Positions 20,911-31,643 of a stretch of DNA of 64,000 nucleotides are shown here, piece by piece. The notes under the pieces are model-generated. The model did not search any database and was not told the origin of the DNA. It worked only from the letters and a program-made list of their open reading frames with translations. The stretch is from Callorhinus ursinus (taxonomy: Eukaryota > Chordata > Mammalia > Carnivora > Otariidae): contig NW_020313285.1 in assembly GCF_003265705.1 (NCBI RefSeq), positions 18,206,593 to 18,270,592 on the forward strand. The letters run 5' to 3'. Position numbers and translations under genes: made by a program. How positions within the stretch are numbered: the stretch's first letter is position 1; each line of letters opens with the position of its first letter.

Positions 20911-21890
20911 AATGTTACTGAGGTATACCTGAAGTATACTAAACTATACATATTTAAAGTATACAATTAAGTTCTGACATGTTTACACTCATGCAATCAT
21001 TGCCACAATCAACATAACGAACGTTCCCATCTTCCTCACGTTTTCCACGCCTCTTTGCAATCCACTCCTACCTCCTTCCACCTCCATCCCGGACTACCTG
21101 AACTGCTTGCTGACAATATAGATTCCTTTACATTTCCTACAGTTTTTTTTTTTTAATTTTTAGAGATTTTATTCACTTACTTGAGAGAGAGAGACAGAGC
21201 GAGAGAGCGCGCACAAGCCGGGGGAGGGGGGCAGAAGGAGAGAGAGAAGCAGACTCCCTAAGTGGGAAGCCTGATGCGGGACTCGATCCCAGGGCCCGGA
21301 GATCATGACCCGAGCCAAAGTCAAACGCTTAACTGACTGAGCCACCCAGGTACCACTCCTATAGTTTTATATAAATCTAGTCGTATAGTATGTACTCTCT
21401 TTGGGTTTTCTCATTCAACAGAATTGTGAAATTTACCCACGTTGTTGCCTATGTTGCCTGTATCAGTAGTTCACTCCTCTTTTTATTGCTGAGTAGCATT
21501 CCATGATATGGAGGTACCACAATGTATTCATCCAGTTACTTACTGGTAGATATTTGGGTTGTTTCCAGTTTCCAGCTATTACAAAATAAATCGCTGTAAG
21601 CATTTGAGTATAAGTTATTATGTGCATATGTTTCCATTTCTCTTTCATTTCTCTTCGAAAAGTGGTTTTACAGTCCCATCAACAGTACGGTAGATTCACA
21701 TCCTCAACAATACCCAGTATGGTCAGTTTTGGGGTGTGTTTTTTTTTCAGTTCTGATGGATATGGTAGTGGTACCTCACTGTGGTTATAATTTGCATTTC
21801 CCTGGTGACTAATGATGCTGAGCATCTTTTCATGTGCTTATCAGCCATTTATATATTTTCTTTCGTGAAGTGCCTTTACAAATCTTAACA
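20911..21890 (-). mobile_element. Antisense L1 3' region, split by a SINE
   Basis: 20911-21110 reads like an L1M 3' UTR ('aggtatacctgaagtatact', 'cattgccacaatcaacataa'). After the SINE, 21369-21890 contains the complement of the ORF2 C-terminus: the minus-strand peptide LWYLHIMECYSAIKR at about 21480-21530 is the well-known tail of L1 ORF2. Truncated and not functional. Confidence 0.75.
21147..21357 (-). repeat. CAN-SINE
   Basis: Complete minus-strand copy with a GA-rich stretch and a body rich in CpG. CCTACAGTTTT (21136-21146) and CCTATAGTTTT (21358-21368) are the TSD. The only full-length SINE I see between 17.5 and 33.7 kb. Confidence 0.9.
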
Positions 21891-22564
21891 TCTTGGAAAC
21901 TGAGGCGATCTTACAGTTGATGGCTTACTATAGTTTAACTAGCAGGGAGCATTTTTTCCTTTCTTGGTGGGACATAAAATATGATACACCTTATGATGGA
22001 CTGAGTCTTAGATTCATGAAATACATGAAGTCACTTGCCCTGGGTCACACAGTGGTTGGGAAACAGAGTGTCTAACCCTGACCCCGTGCTTTTAAACAGC
22101 ACATTATTCTCTCCAGTTAGAAGAGTCGGGATCAAGTGTTGGTCAGTGTGAGAAAAACAAAATGGGGCATCCACTACACTACTATGCTCTAAATGCTAGG
22201 CCCCAGAGCCCTGGAACATTCAGTGGCCTGGCCCTGTGGGACCCACTGGAAAGAGAAGCAGCCCCCAGGGGTATAGGCCCCAGCTGGTCTTGGCATCTCG
22301 CTGCGCAGCAATTCTTCCCTATCTGAGCTTTCAGCTGGCAAGGAGTTACCAAGACCACGTGCCAGGCAGGCGTGTAGAGGGGATATAGTGCTGAACAGGA
22401 TGCAGCCTCTGACCTGTAGGACTCTGTGCCCAGAGAGGGAGTCAAGAGAGACCCATGGAATACACACTGTGCAGAGGCTGGAAGCACTCAGAAGAAGGAG
22501 GGGTGGTCCCTAAGTGGTTTGTGAACAGGATAAAGTCACTGCTGTATGGTACCTAAGGGTCCTG

Positions 22565-22695
22565 AGTGGGTCTTTTAGGTCATAAGTTTCAATTCCTGGT
22601 TCCAGCCCTTATCAGCTCTGTGACCTCGGGCATGCATGAGGCTTAACCTTCTGAACCTCAGTTTCCCCCCTTGCAAAATGAGGGATAAACAATGT
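22565..22695 (+). repeat. MIR fragment
   Basis: 'cttatcagctctgtgacctc' followed by 'aacctcagtttccccccttg' is the MIR core and 3' side in plus orientation. Confidence 0.7.
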
Positions 22696-23204
22696 GACAG
22701 TGGATACTTCTATTTCTTTTACAAATGAATAAACAAGATTAAATAAGAAAATGTAGGTAGAGTACTTGGCTCAAAGGAGGGCTCTTTGGTGTGGGCTTTA
22801 AGGATAGCTAGGAATTCACCTGGGAAGAGGAATGAGGGAATCCCCGGAGGGGAAACCTGTGTGATCCAAGGCAGAGCGCATGGACACACTGGAAAGGGAA
22901 TGAGGTGGGAAGAGTCTCCAGGAGCAGTGATTTCTCTGCCTCTGCCTTGGAAAGACCTTCACAGCCACCTCAGAGAGCATCTCCTGAAATGCAGCCAGGT
23001 ATTGTGTGCGTGGCTGAGGGCCCCGCAGTAGAGCTGCACATCGCAAGGAGGCTCAGAGGGCCAGGCACTCTAAGCTGAATCCAGAAGCCCTGGCCCGCAT
23101 CTCAGGCCCTCCAGGGATCCCTTCCCAAAGTGTTGCCCCGGAGACGGTCCAGAAACCCCCACACGTCTGCTCATGTCCTGGCCAGCCACCAGCTTGCCAG
23201 ACTT

Positions 23205-23370
23205 CCTATGGCTAGCCACTTAATCTTTCTGCACCTCAATTTCCTCATCTCTCAAATGGTGATAAGAAAAGATGGCATGCCTGCCTGCCCATCACACAGA
23301 GCTGTGGCTGAGATCAAATGAGCTGCTGAAAGATATGCAAAAGCACCTTGAAGCCAATAAGATGTTCTGC
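23205..23370 (+). repeat. MIR-like fragment
   Basis: 'cacctcaatttcctcatctc' and 'gtggctgagatcaaatgagc' match the 3' half of a MIR in plus orientation. Confidence 0.55.
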
Positions 23371-23469
23371 TTATGCAAATCCAGGGCAGTTCACAGAATC
23401 ACATCGCCAACTGCCATGCCAGGCAAGGACACTGGACAGCTTTTCCTGGGACACCTGTGCTCTCCTGAC

Positions 23470-23575
23470 CAAGAAAGCACAGCTCAGAGAGGGAAAGTAA
23501 CTCACCTAAAGTCACACAGCTGGCAAGCCAGATTCAAGCCTCAGTTTGATTCAAGCCAGGTTGAATCCCTCTGCC
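23470..23575 (-). repeat. MIR-like fragment
   Basis: 'agagagggaaagtaactcac' and 'aaagtcacacagctggcaag' are the complement of the MIR core. Confidence 0.6.
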
Positions 23576-24298
23576 TCACGGGCCAAGGGTCTCTGTGGTC
23601 TCTGGGGGGGTCCCTGGGCACAAGGCAAAACTAAAAATGAAGTTGGGAGCCAAGATGGTCTCTCCTAACAGACCTGGGGAGCCACTGATTCCATGCAAAG
23701 TTTAGAGGTTTTTGAAAATGCCTGGTCTCTGCAGACACAATTACGGGACCTCCCCTGAAAATCCCTTCCCTTGGCCTTGGGGTATTTTCTGCAGTCGTTG
23801 CCCTAGTTACACTTACTTCATCTGTAAAATGGGCATACATAATACTACACTTATTGGGGTTTGTGCTGTCCGTCATACTGATATCAACCGTCTCCGTGGG
23901 ATGGGAGAGGAGATAAGGGACATGAAGTTGCTTTGAAAAACCAACCAACATTTACACAAGACAACGGTCTGTTTTTATTGTGACATAATGACTCCCAGTG
24001 TGGGCAGCCCTTGATAGATTCCAAATATTGATGAACTAACAGAAGAGGTCAAATCAAATGGCAGGAGATGCTGTGGCTGATGAATCCAGAACGCCGGGAC
24101 CTCCGCAGGAGAACGCAGACGTTCCCAAACCCTCTGGGCTTAACATCAGCCTCACAGAATCTTTGCAATTTAAGAAAATTGATGGGCACAAATGCACAGA
24201 TTCTTGGCAACTCTTGTGGAGGGGAAACAGCTCTTTCTAGGACTTGCCCCCCGCCCCGTTTCTCCTCTCATAAAATTCCCTTCTGATCAGCGCCTGAT

Positions 24299-24348
24299 TC
24301 TTTTCTTTTCTCTCTTTCTTTTTTCCTTTCTTTCTTTCTTTCTTTCTG
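24299..24348. repeat. TTTC-rich pyrimidine tract
   Basis: About 50 bp of TTTC/TCTT units on the plus strand, not attached to a recognisable SINE body. Possibly the remains of an A-tail. Confidence 0.6.
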
Positions 24349-24540
24349 CATCATTACAGCACAGGGAGCAGAGAGGAGAAATCAGACTCAGCACATTCCT
24401 ATCCCTTATTCTCATAAGTTCAGGCACCTGATTTTCCCTTGTGACGCGCATCCTAATGGCGAGCATGAGGTACAGTGAGTGGTTTTGAAGCCAGCTCCTT
24501 ATCATGGAGCGTTATCTGAGCCATCAAAGTACACTTTAAG

Positions 24541-24560
24541 AAAAAAAAAAAAAAAAAAAA
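24541..24560. repeat. A20 homopolymer
   Basis: Twenty consecutive A residues after CACTTTAAG. No retroposon body is recognisable upstream, so the source is unclear. Confidence 0.7.
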
Positions 24561-24599
24561 GCAGTTTCACCATCAAACTCGAAGGTTTGACTGTTAAAA

Positions 24600-24935
24600 G
24601 GAAGAGCCAGGACAAAGCGACCACAACTTTTATCGCGCATTTATGAGGGCGGCGTGCGGTGGGAATACTATATATTTTGGGCCTGCTGCTGAGAATACCT
24701 CCATGGCCTTTGAACAAAACACAAACCATGCTATGGAAATTGCCGGTAATTGTCTTTACCTACAGTTTCAGAGGGCGCACACCCAGCCTTGCGGTTGTGG
24801 GCGCCGTTTCATGCTGGGGTTCGCGTCCCCGGCTCTGCTTGGCACAAAGAGAGTGGAACAGATCAGGGTCTCAGATCTGTGCGCACCTGTGGTCGCTGCA
24901 AAGAGGCGAGGCGGACTGCCGCAAGATAAGGCAAC
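24600..24935. promoter_or_regulatory. Candidate distal lymphoid enhancer of TCF7
   Basis: Within ~335 bp of non-repeat sequence lie an HMG/TCF-type GACAAAG (24611-24617), a RUNX-type ACCACAA (24620-24626), an RBPJ/CSL-type GGTGGGAA (24658-24665), a TCF/LEF-type CTTTGAA (24708-24714), an E-box CACCTG (24884-24889) overlapping a RUNX-type TGTGGT (24888-24893), and a GATA-type AGATAAG (24924-24930). CpGs are locally enriched (five in 24631-24660). It is about 29.8 kb upstream of the TCF7 start codon. Notch/RBPJ, RUNX, GATA3 and TCF-1 are established inputs to TCF7 in early T cells, and from memory a Notch-responsive element lies about 30 kb upstream in mouse. That this is the orthologue is inference. 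Confidence 0.5.
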
Positions 24936-27900
24936 AATGGAAAGTTTCTCACCTGAAAGTCTGAGGAAGAGCCGGGAGGCCTGGGCGCCTCGGGGAGAGT
25001 CATCTGCCCGCAGAAACAAGGACCGAGGAGGGGAGCCAGCCCCCAGAGCCCAGCCCCCTCGCTCCCAGGAACCACCCCCCCACCCCACCCCCAACACGCA
25101 CTCTTCATTTTCTTGCATGGTTTCTTCAACATCAACACTGAGGGATTCCTTCTACCTTTGAAAGGCAATACCTGCCTTCATCTATCGATGGTTCTCCTTG
25201 AAGAAAATAAACAGAGCAAACAGAACTTTGAAGATCAGAGATTTGTTTTTCGACAAGCATGCACGCTCTGTAGATACGCCCTTCGTTCACAGTAGAGGTA
25301 CTCCAGGGCGTCCCTCGAGCGTGGATACCGGCAGGGCAGGCCTGCTGCCAGAGGCCACTCCATGGCTGTCCACAGAGGTCCTCTGGCCTGTTTACTCAGC
25401 CCACAGGCAGTTTCAGAGCAGCCCCTTTCTGTGTGGCCCCACAACTCCTGAGCTTCCGGGCTTTCTGAGGGTCAGGGGGGCCCCCTGGCCTGTGACCCCG
25501 TCAACGCCAAGGCAAGTCTGGGTGGGACACCTGGGAGGGGGCTGACCATGGGCACAGGGACCTTTGGGGGAAAGTGCATTGGAGAGAAGAGGTAGCCTGG
25601 GGAGGGCAGTGAGGTTCACGCTCGGTCATTTCCAGTTGCTTCTGCTTTTGCTTTCTTACCCTTTTGTATTGCAAGAAGTAACATAAATAATCAGAAGAGG
25701 ACATAAAGCATAAATGTATAGCATGAGGAATTTGAGCGAACGCTCCTGGAGCAGCTCTGGGATCAAGAATTAGAAGGTGGCCTGTGCGCCCCTTGCCCCG
25801 CCCCACCCCTTCCCCTCTCTCCTCACCACAGCTCACCACTCTATCCCAACTTTCAGGGCAATCCCTTCCAACTTGAGTTTTGCCCCCTGAGCTTACCTCC
25901 TCTAACACCGTAGAAAGTGTTGCCTGATTTTGAACTCCATGTGAAGGGAATCAACAATACCTATTCTTTCAGCTTCCTTCGTTCGACACCACGTGTTTCA
26001 GATCCAACCGTGCTGATGTGTGTCGCTTTGGTTCATGTATCGTCACGGCAGCCAGCCTCCTGGCCTACTTGGCTGCACTGCCTCTTGATGTGCAACAAGC
26101 AGTGCCTGGGGGAGCCCAGAGTCCTCACTCCCTTGAACTAGCCTGCGGCGCCAGCCTCCCGCAGGCTGCGGGGGTTTGCCCAGGCTCGGTTGTCTCGAGC
26201 TGGCCTCGCTTGCTGGGGACAGGCGAGGACCAAGAGCAGTGGGCTCCCAAGCTTCCTCCACAGAGCTTCCCCTGGGGGCACCCTGGAGGCCGCGAGGACT
26301 CACAACGGAGTTTCGCCCAGCGTCGGCACAGGCGCCTGGCAAGGACAGTGATCCACGGCTGCGCTGCCACCTCTGAAAACCAGCTGGGCACTGGAAACAA
26401 ACAATAAACCCAAGCACATCCCAAATGAGAAGCAGGTGGCTTCCTGGGACCAGATTTCTTAACATTCCATCCTCTTGGTTTACCCCTTCTCCAATGTGGT
26501 TCCCATTTGAAGGAGTCTGAGCCTTTGGAGCCCAGAACCCATATGAAAAATGATATAAATTATAGCTCACCATCCCAGCCTGGCTGTTTGGGAGTTTGGC
26601 ATAAACATTAAGGAAGGGCCACCCTGATTATAAGGTAGAGACGCTGGGGAGGGCCGGGCAGCCCCCCAACATGCGTTTCTCTGTTCCCCTCTTGGTGCAG
26701 GGCTTAGCCAGTTCACCTTGCCCAGGGTTCTTTGAAAATGAGGCTCCGTAGGAGTTAGCGAGGCAGGCTCTGAGGTGCTAGGAGCATGGACAGGCCACCT
26801 CCTGTCTCCTGCCCTGCCGTGCCTCCCCTCACACCCCATGTTCAGGCCCAGCTAATTCCCCCCTCCCTGCCTTCGCCCGCATAGTCCTCCCACCTACCCC
26901 AGGGTAACCCTCCCACACCCCGGGAGCTGTTCTAATTCTCCACGGACTATTCCTGGACATTTGGTTCAGAGACCCGCTGATGTCCTGCTCCCAAACTCCG
27001 GGCACTCCTCCTCCTCCTCTGAACCACACCAATTAGCCCTGATTGCAGAATACATGCATTGTTCTCTAACGGTTTCATGTGTGCAAGTCTCAAATCCCCA
27101 GATGGGAGTGGGGGTGGGGGCAGACATTGGCCAAGCCTCTGCTCCCCTCTGTGCCCCAGTGTTCCCATCTCTGAAGGAAAGAGCCCCCCGCGGCCCCCCA
27201 CGCAGTGTGTGGCCTAGGGGCTCTGGTCTTCAGGAAAGCTATGGGATTGATGATGGACTATCCTCCCATCCTCAGCCTCCACCCTCAGGCCCTCTGCCAG
27301 GAAACCCACTCCCACCAAGCCTCAGCTCAAGGTGGGAGCCCTGGGCCTCCACCCCCAGCCCCACCCCCTGCCACTGAAAGGCAGCACTGGGGCAAACATC
27401 CTTAACCACCAAGTACTTCTAAAAATACGGTGTTTTTGTCAGAGAGCAACCTTCCACTTCCTTCAGACTTTGATCCCCATGCAACCCACAGAGGAGAAGA
27501 CACACTTACAATAACAGTTTACAACTTTCATCTCCCTTTGGGGGCTACCTCTCAAGGGCTTTGAACCCCCAACTGGGTGGTGGTACCCCGCGGTCCTTCT
27601 GAGCATGCTCAGATCCATCTGCCCTTGGCTCGGGGATGGGAGACTAACACATCTGTCCCCTGGGTGGGTCTGTGCTCGGGCAGAAAACTCCAGGACAGAG
27701 AGGCTGCTGGGCGCAAATTGGCCATGGAAACTTATGCAAGTTTATAAGGCCCTTTACTGTCTAAAATCTAGAGAGAACATTCATGCTAGGATAGGTTGGA
27801 ATAAATAAGGGCTCAAGTACATAAATGGGCTGGAAAAAAAGAATGGGGAGGTTGACGCTAGCACAGTGTTCGAACAGAAGTAGACACTCCATAAATATTT

Positions 27901-28184
27901 GTTAGACTTTCAGGGAATATTCCTGACTGGAGAGATCGGGAACGTTCTTCCCACAGTCTTGTAGGCAGGGGCTGGGAAGGACGCTGATAGGGGGCCTGGA
28001 GAAGTAGGGGTTTCCTGGCCACAGGAACAGCATGGGCAAAGGCTCAGCCACGTACTGAACAGGCGAAGTGCAAATTCACGCCATATCTGGCTGAAAGAGA
28101 GCTATGAAAACTCTTCCACGAGCTCTACAGAAACACGAGCGGTTGCTACTCTGCAGAAAGCACAGGATGAAATGAAAGAACCGT

Positions 28185-28405
28185 AATAAAAACGATCATC
28201 TATGAGCACCAGCTGTATGCCAGGCACCATTCTGAGCCCTGAACACCAGGTCTCTGCCGCAGACCTCAGATGTCATTGATCACGTTTATTTTTCCTTGAG
28301 GGGAACAGCCTCAGAGAGGAAATGTCCTTTGGCCCCAGGTCAGCGGCAGAGCTGGATTTGAAGCCAGGCAGCCTGGCTCCTGGTTGATAAGGCCCGGCAG
28401 ACTCT
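28185..28405 (-). repeat. MIR/L2-like fragment
   Basis: 'gtatgccaggcaccattctg' and 'gagctggatttgaagccagg' are in the order of a complementary MIR. Confidence 0.6.
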
Positions 28406-28499
28406 GCCTGAGGCCTCAGTGCTTCTGGCTGATTCTGTGCTTGCTGACCAAGACCCTGGCCTTCCTGCTCAGTCGGGTACCCAGGGAATGACCCCAGCG

Positions 28500-28700
28500 C
28501 CCATTTACTCACGCCTCCTAGAGGCCAAGCACTCTCTGCTCATGACTTCATTTAGTCGCCCACCAACCTTTGAAGTAAGTGCAGCATTTAATTATAAAAT
28601 CAGGCAGGGAAGCCGAGGTGCAGAGAGGCTAACTCACACAGTTAGCAAATGACAGAGTGGGGATTTGAATGCAGATCCATCTGACCCCAAATTCCGTGCC
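28500..28700 (-). repeat. MIR fragment
   Basis: 'gaagccgaggtgcagagagg', 'cacacagttagcaaatgaca' and 'ggggatttgaatgcagatcc' form a good complementary MIR core. Confidence 0.65.
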
Positions 28701-30357
28701 CCTAACTTCTCTGCAGCCTCTCTGGGTTTCACCTCCTGCCTGGGAATTCCAGACTGTGAGTAATTCAAACATGTCTGAAAAAGTCAAAATCACTATAATT
28801 TCCTAAAGACTTTAATGGAGGCAGAACATCTCACTTCAAAACAGAGAATTTATCAGCAAAACTGCCAAGGGGGCCTCTGAGTCACCGTCTTGGGCTTCTC
28901 TCTGTTTTGGAGAGGGAGCTGTGTGTAGAAGCCTCCAGCACAGGGGCCGGGCTTAGAAAACCAACGTTGGGTTCTGGCTTAGTCTCTCACATGCTTTTCA
29001 AACCTGGGGTCATGCCTTGACCTTTCCGGATGTGTGTCCTCATCTAGAAGACGTACGGGTCTTTCGGGGGTGATCTCCAGCCCTGACTTTAGAGCTCATA
29101 AAGCGTGTCTGTTCCTCTCACCAATCCCCCCCCGCCCCCCCCCCCTGGAAGGAACAGAGGTGCTATACCAAAGCACAGACCTACAGTTCAGTCAATTCAC
29201 TCTGGGCCTTAGGTTATCAGAGATGTCTATGCGCATCTTCTTTCCTGGTTGTGGCCTCTGCGTCTTCTCAGGGACCAGCAGAACTGGTGGAATTTCCCAG
29301 TTGGCTAGTTCACAGATTTGACCCAGTCCTGCCAAAGCCACCCGCAGCCAAGGCCTCTCTCAAGCTCATGCGCAATCATCCTTCCAGGGAATAATGGTGA
29401 TTTATGGATTCCCGACCCTGAGTCATATATCTACTAGCAATCTGCTGTGTTTGGGAATGGCAGCTGCCCCGGCCCCTGGCAAACCTGAAGGCGTGTGTGA
29501 GTCATCGGAGCACAGGTGCACCTCACTCAATAGAGCTGGATATGGTCCTGCAAAGTTAGATGTGAACGCAGCCTGCTTCAAATGCCCTAGGGGAAGCTAT
29601 TCCCCTCTGCGGTGGCTAAGACCACTGCCTATTCTTAAGCAGGTGGGGGCTTCCACGTATTGAGAGCACTGAGGTAGGGTGAGGAAGATGTACCCCGGGA
29701 CAAGGCAGGCTGACCCATACGCATGTGTGTCTGTCCCCAGCACAGCCACGCGGGTCCCTTGTGAGCAGTACCCACAGAACCATGCCGTGGTAGCTCTGCG
29801 TGTGAGCACAGTGTGTCCGTGGGGAGACGGGCCAGGCTGGCCTTAGACAAGGCAGAGCTGAGAATCCCATATAAGCCCAAGCCCTACAGGCCTGTAATTG
29901 CCCAGAAGGCCTGAGCAGGTCTCCCAGATGGGACTTCATTCCAGAATTCCCATCAATGCCCCTCCTATCAGGCTCAGAGCCCTGGGGTGGGCAGGGGAGC
30001 ATAGACCTCTGTGCAGGGCAGAGACCTGCGCCCACAGAGTTCTAGGTAGAGTCAGGGCAAGGGCACTCTGCCCAGTTTTCCCCGGAGGGAGAGGCGGCTG
30101 CCAGGCCACAACCCTCCAGAGACGGATAGAAAGTAGCCACAGTAGCCCCTCTCTCCTGCTGGCCATTCCCTATTCTGGGAAACACTGTGGGAAACCTTTA
30201 AACGTTCCCCCAGCTGGAATCCCTTGCCTCATCTGAGAGTAACTGTTACTTTCCTCCAAGCCCACTGAGGTGCCCCGTAGACTGGGGCTGTGTGATCCCA
30301 GACCGCGGGGGCCAGCCGGGCTGTGGGTGGGGCTGCAGCTGCCAAGCTGCTTGGTTT

Positions 30358-30408
30358 GACCTGAGCCAAAGGCAGACGCCCGACGACTGAGCCACCGAGG
30401 CACCCCCG
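30358..30408 (-). repeat. 51-bp head-only CAN-SINE with TSD
   Basis: Only the tRNA-like head (GACCTGAGCCAAAGGCAGAC through GAGCCACCGAGGCACC) is present; the CT-rich region and A-tail are missing. AGCTGCTTGGTTT (30345-30357) and AGCTACTTGGTTT (30409-30421) flank it as a 13-bp duplication with one mismatch, so this is a short insertion and not a later deletion of a complete copy. Confidence 0.85.
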
Positions 30409-30421
30409 AGCTACTTGGTTT

Positions 30422-31393
30422 AAAAACGAATTCCCCGGGGCTGGGCACCACCTCATCCCAGCAAGCATGAAGCGTTTCCCGTAGGAGCTCTTGCAGTCTC
30501 CCTGCAGGGATGCAAGGGTGCAAATCCCAGCCTGCTCTGGGCCTCGACCTCCAAACTGCCTACCTGGGCAAAGGGGGGGAGCCCTTAACATATAGCTAGC
30601 CCACCTCTCCTCTTTTCTTAACAGGGTCCCACAGGCTCAGATCCTGGAAGAGTGATAGAGCTTCTCCTAGTGCAAGCACCGCGGTCAAAGCAGTAGGACT
30701 GAAAGACATGAAAGGGGGGCCGCTGCCCCTGCGTTCCCCACAGAGAGGCCCCTGTCCCCACGCTCTAAGGCCAGTGGACACAGTGGGAGGGAGCTGCTCC
30801 AGGCCCCACCGCTTCCTTGTCCAGGGCCGAGCACAGAGTGATGGGGCCTCCCAAGGCCACGGCTGGGTTCCTGCCCAGGCCGGCAATGGCTGTGGCAACC
30901 CAAGGCAGTGCCTTCAGTTTTAACCAAGAGCTCTGGGGTTTCCTTTACACAGGCTGCAGCAACCAGGAGGAGCCCCATTTGGGGGCATTAGTTCTTCTAG
31001 GAGTCTCGCCCCCTTGTCCAGCATTTCAAAGGTGTTCACAGAACAGTGATAGACGTGCCACGTAAAAATGTACTGTGGTCAAAAAAACACAAAAAAACTG
31101 TACTGTAGTCAAATACAATTGGAAAATTTCAGCTTAAATAAAACCAAATGGGTTTCTTCTGAGCAGAACATCTCAGAGCTTTTATTTGACATGCGACTAT
31201 GCTTCTCAAAAATCTAAGAACGGAGTAAGCTGTATCCGCGGATTGCTTCTGACCTTTTTCTCTCGGACTTTATCACAGGACTGGGGTTTACTGAAATCAT
31301 CAGGGGACGTGCTTCTATACCTGATGTTGCCACCCCCTCCCCGCTCTCCCAGGGCCCACTTGCTGCACGCAGCTGTTCACGCTGAAATTGATT
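30422..31393. other. Unique intergenic sequence
   Basis: No gene or clear repeat seen; overlapping short frames only. Confidence 0.5.
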
Positions 31394-31411
31394 AAAATTA
31401 AACGTAATTGA

Positions 31412-31626
31412 GAGACGAACCATGAGAGATGATGGACTCTGAAAAACAAACTGAGGGTTCTAGAGGGGAGGGGGGAGGGGGATGGGTTAGCCTGGTGATG
31501 GGTATTGAGGAGGGCACATTCTGCGTGGAGCACTGGGTGTTATGCACAAACAATGGATCATGGAACACTGCACCAAAAACTAATGATGTAATATATGGTG
31601 ATTAACATAACAATAAAAAATTTAAA
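31412..31626 (+). mobile_element. 5'-truncated carnivore L1 3' end with perfect TSD
   Basis: About 215 bp of the same L1 3' UTR as at 17029-17282, ending 'gattaacataacaataaaaa' plus an A-rich tail. AAAATTAAACGTAATTG at 31394-31410 and 31627-31643 is a perfect 17-bp TSD. The intact TSD and strong similarity to the other copy suggest a fairly young insertion. Confidence 0.9.
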
Positions 31627-31643
31627 AAAATTAAACGTAATTG

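Larger units (their letters stand above)
21891..24298. other. Unique intergenic sequence with MIR fragments
   Basis: No gene recognised. MIR-type pieces are listed separately. The longest frames (for example 23272-23634 plus and 23631-23951 minus) lie over MIR or unique sequence without domains. Confidence 0.5.
24936..30344. other. Unique intergenic sequence, SINE-free
   Basis: I see no SINE in this 5.4-kb stretch apart from old MIR pieces near 28.2-28.7 kb. A pure-C-type tract lies at 29126-29145. Frames up to 176 codons (26043-26573 minus) show no known domain and no splice-supported structure. TGTGGGAA at 30186-30193 is a single RBPJ-type match. Confidence 0.5.
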
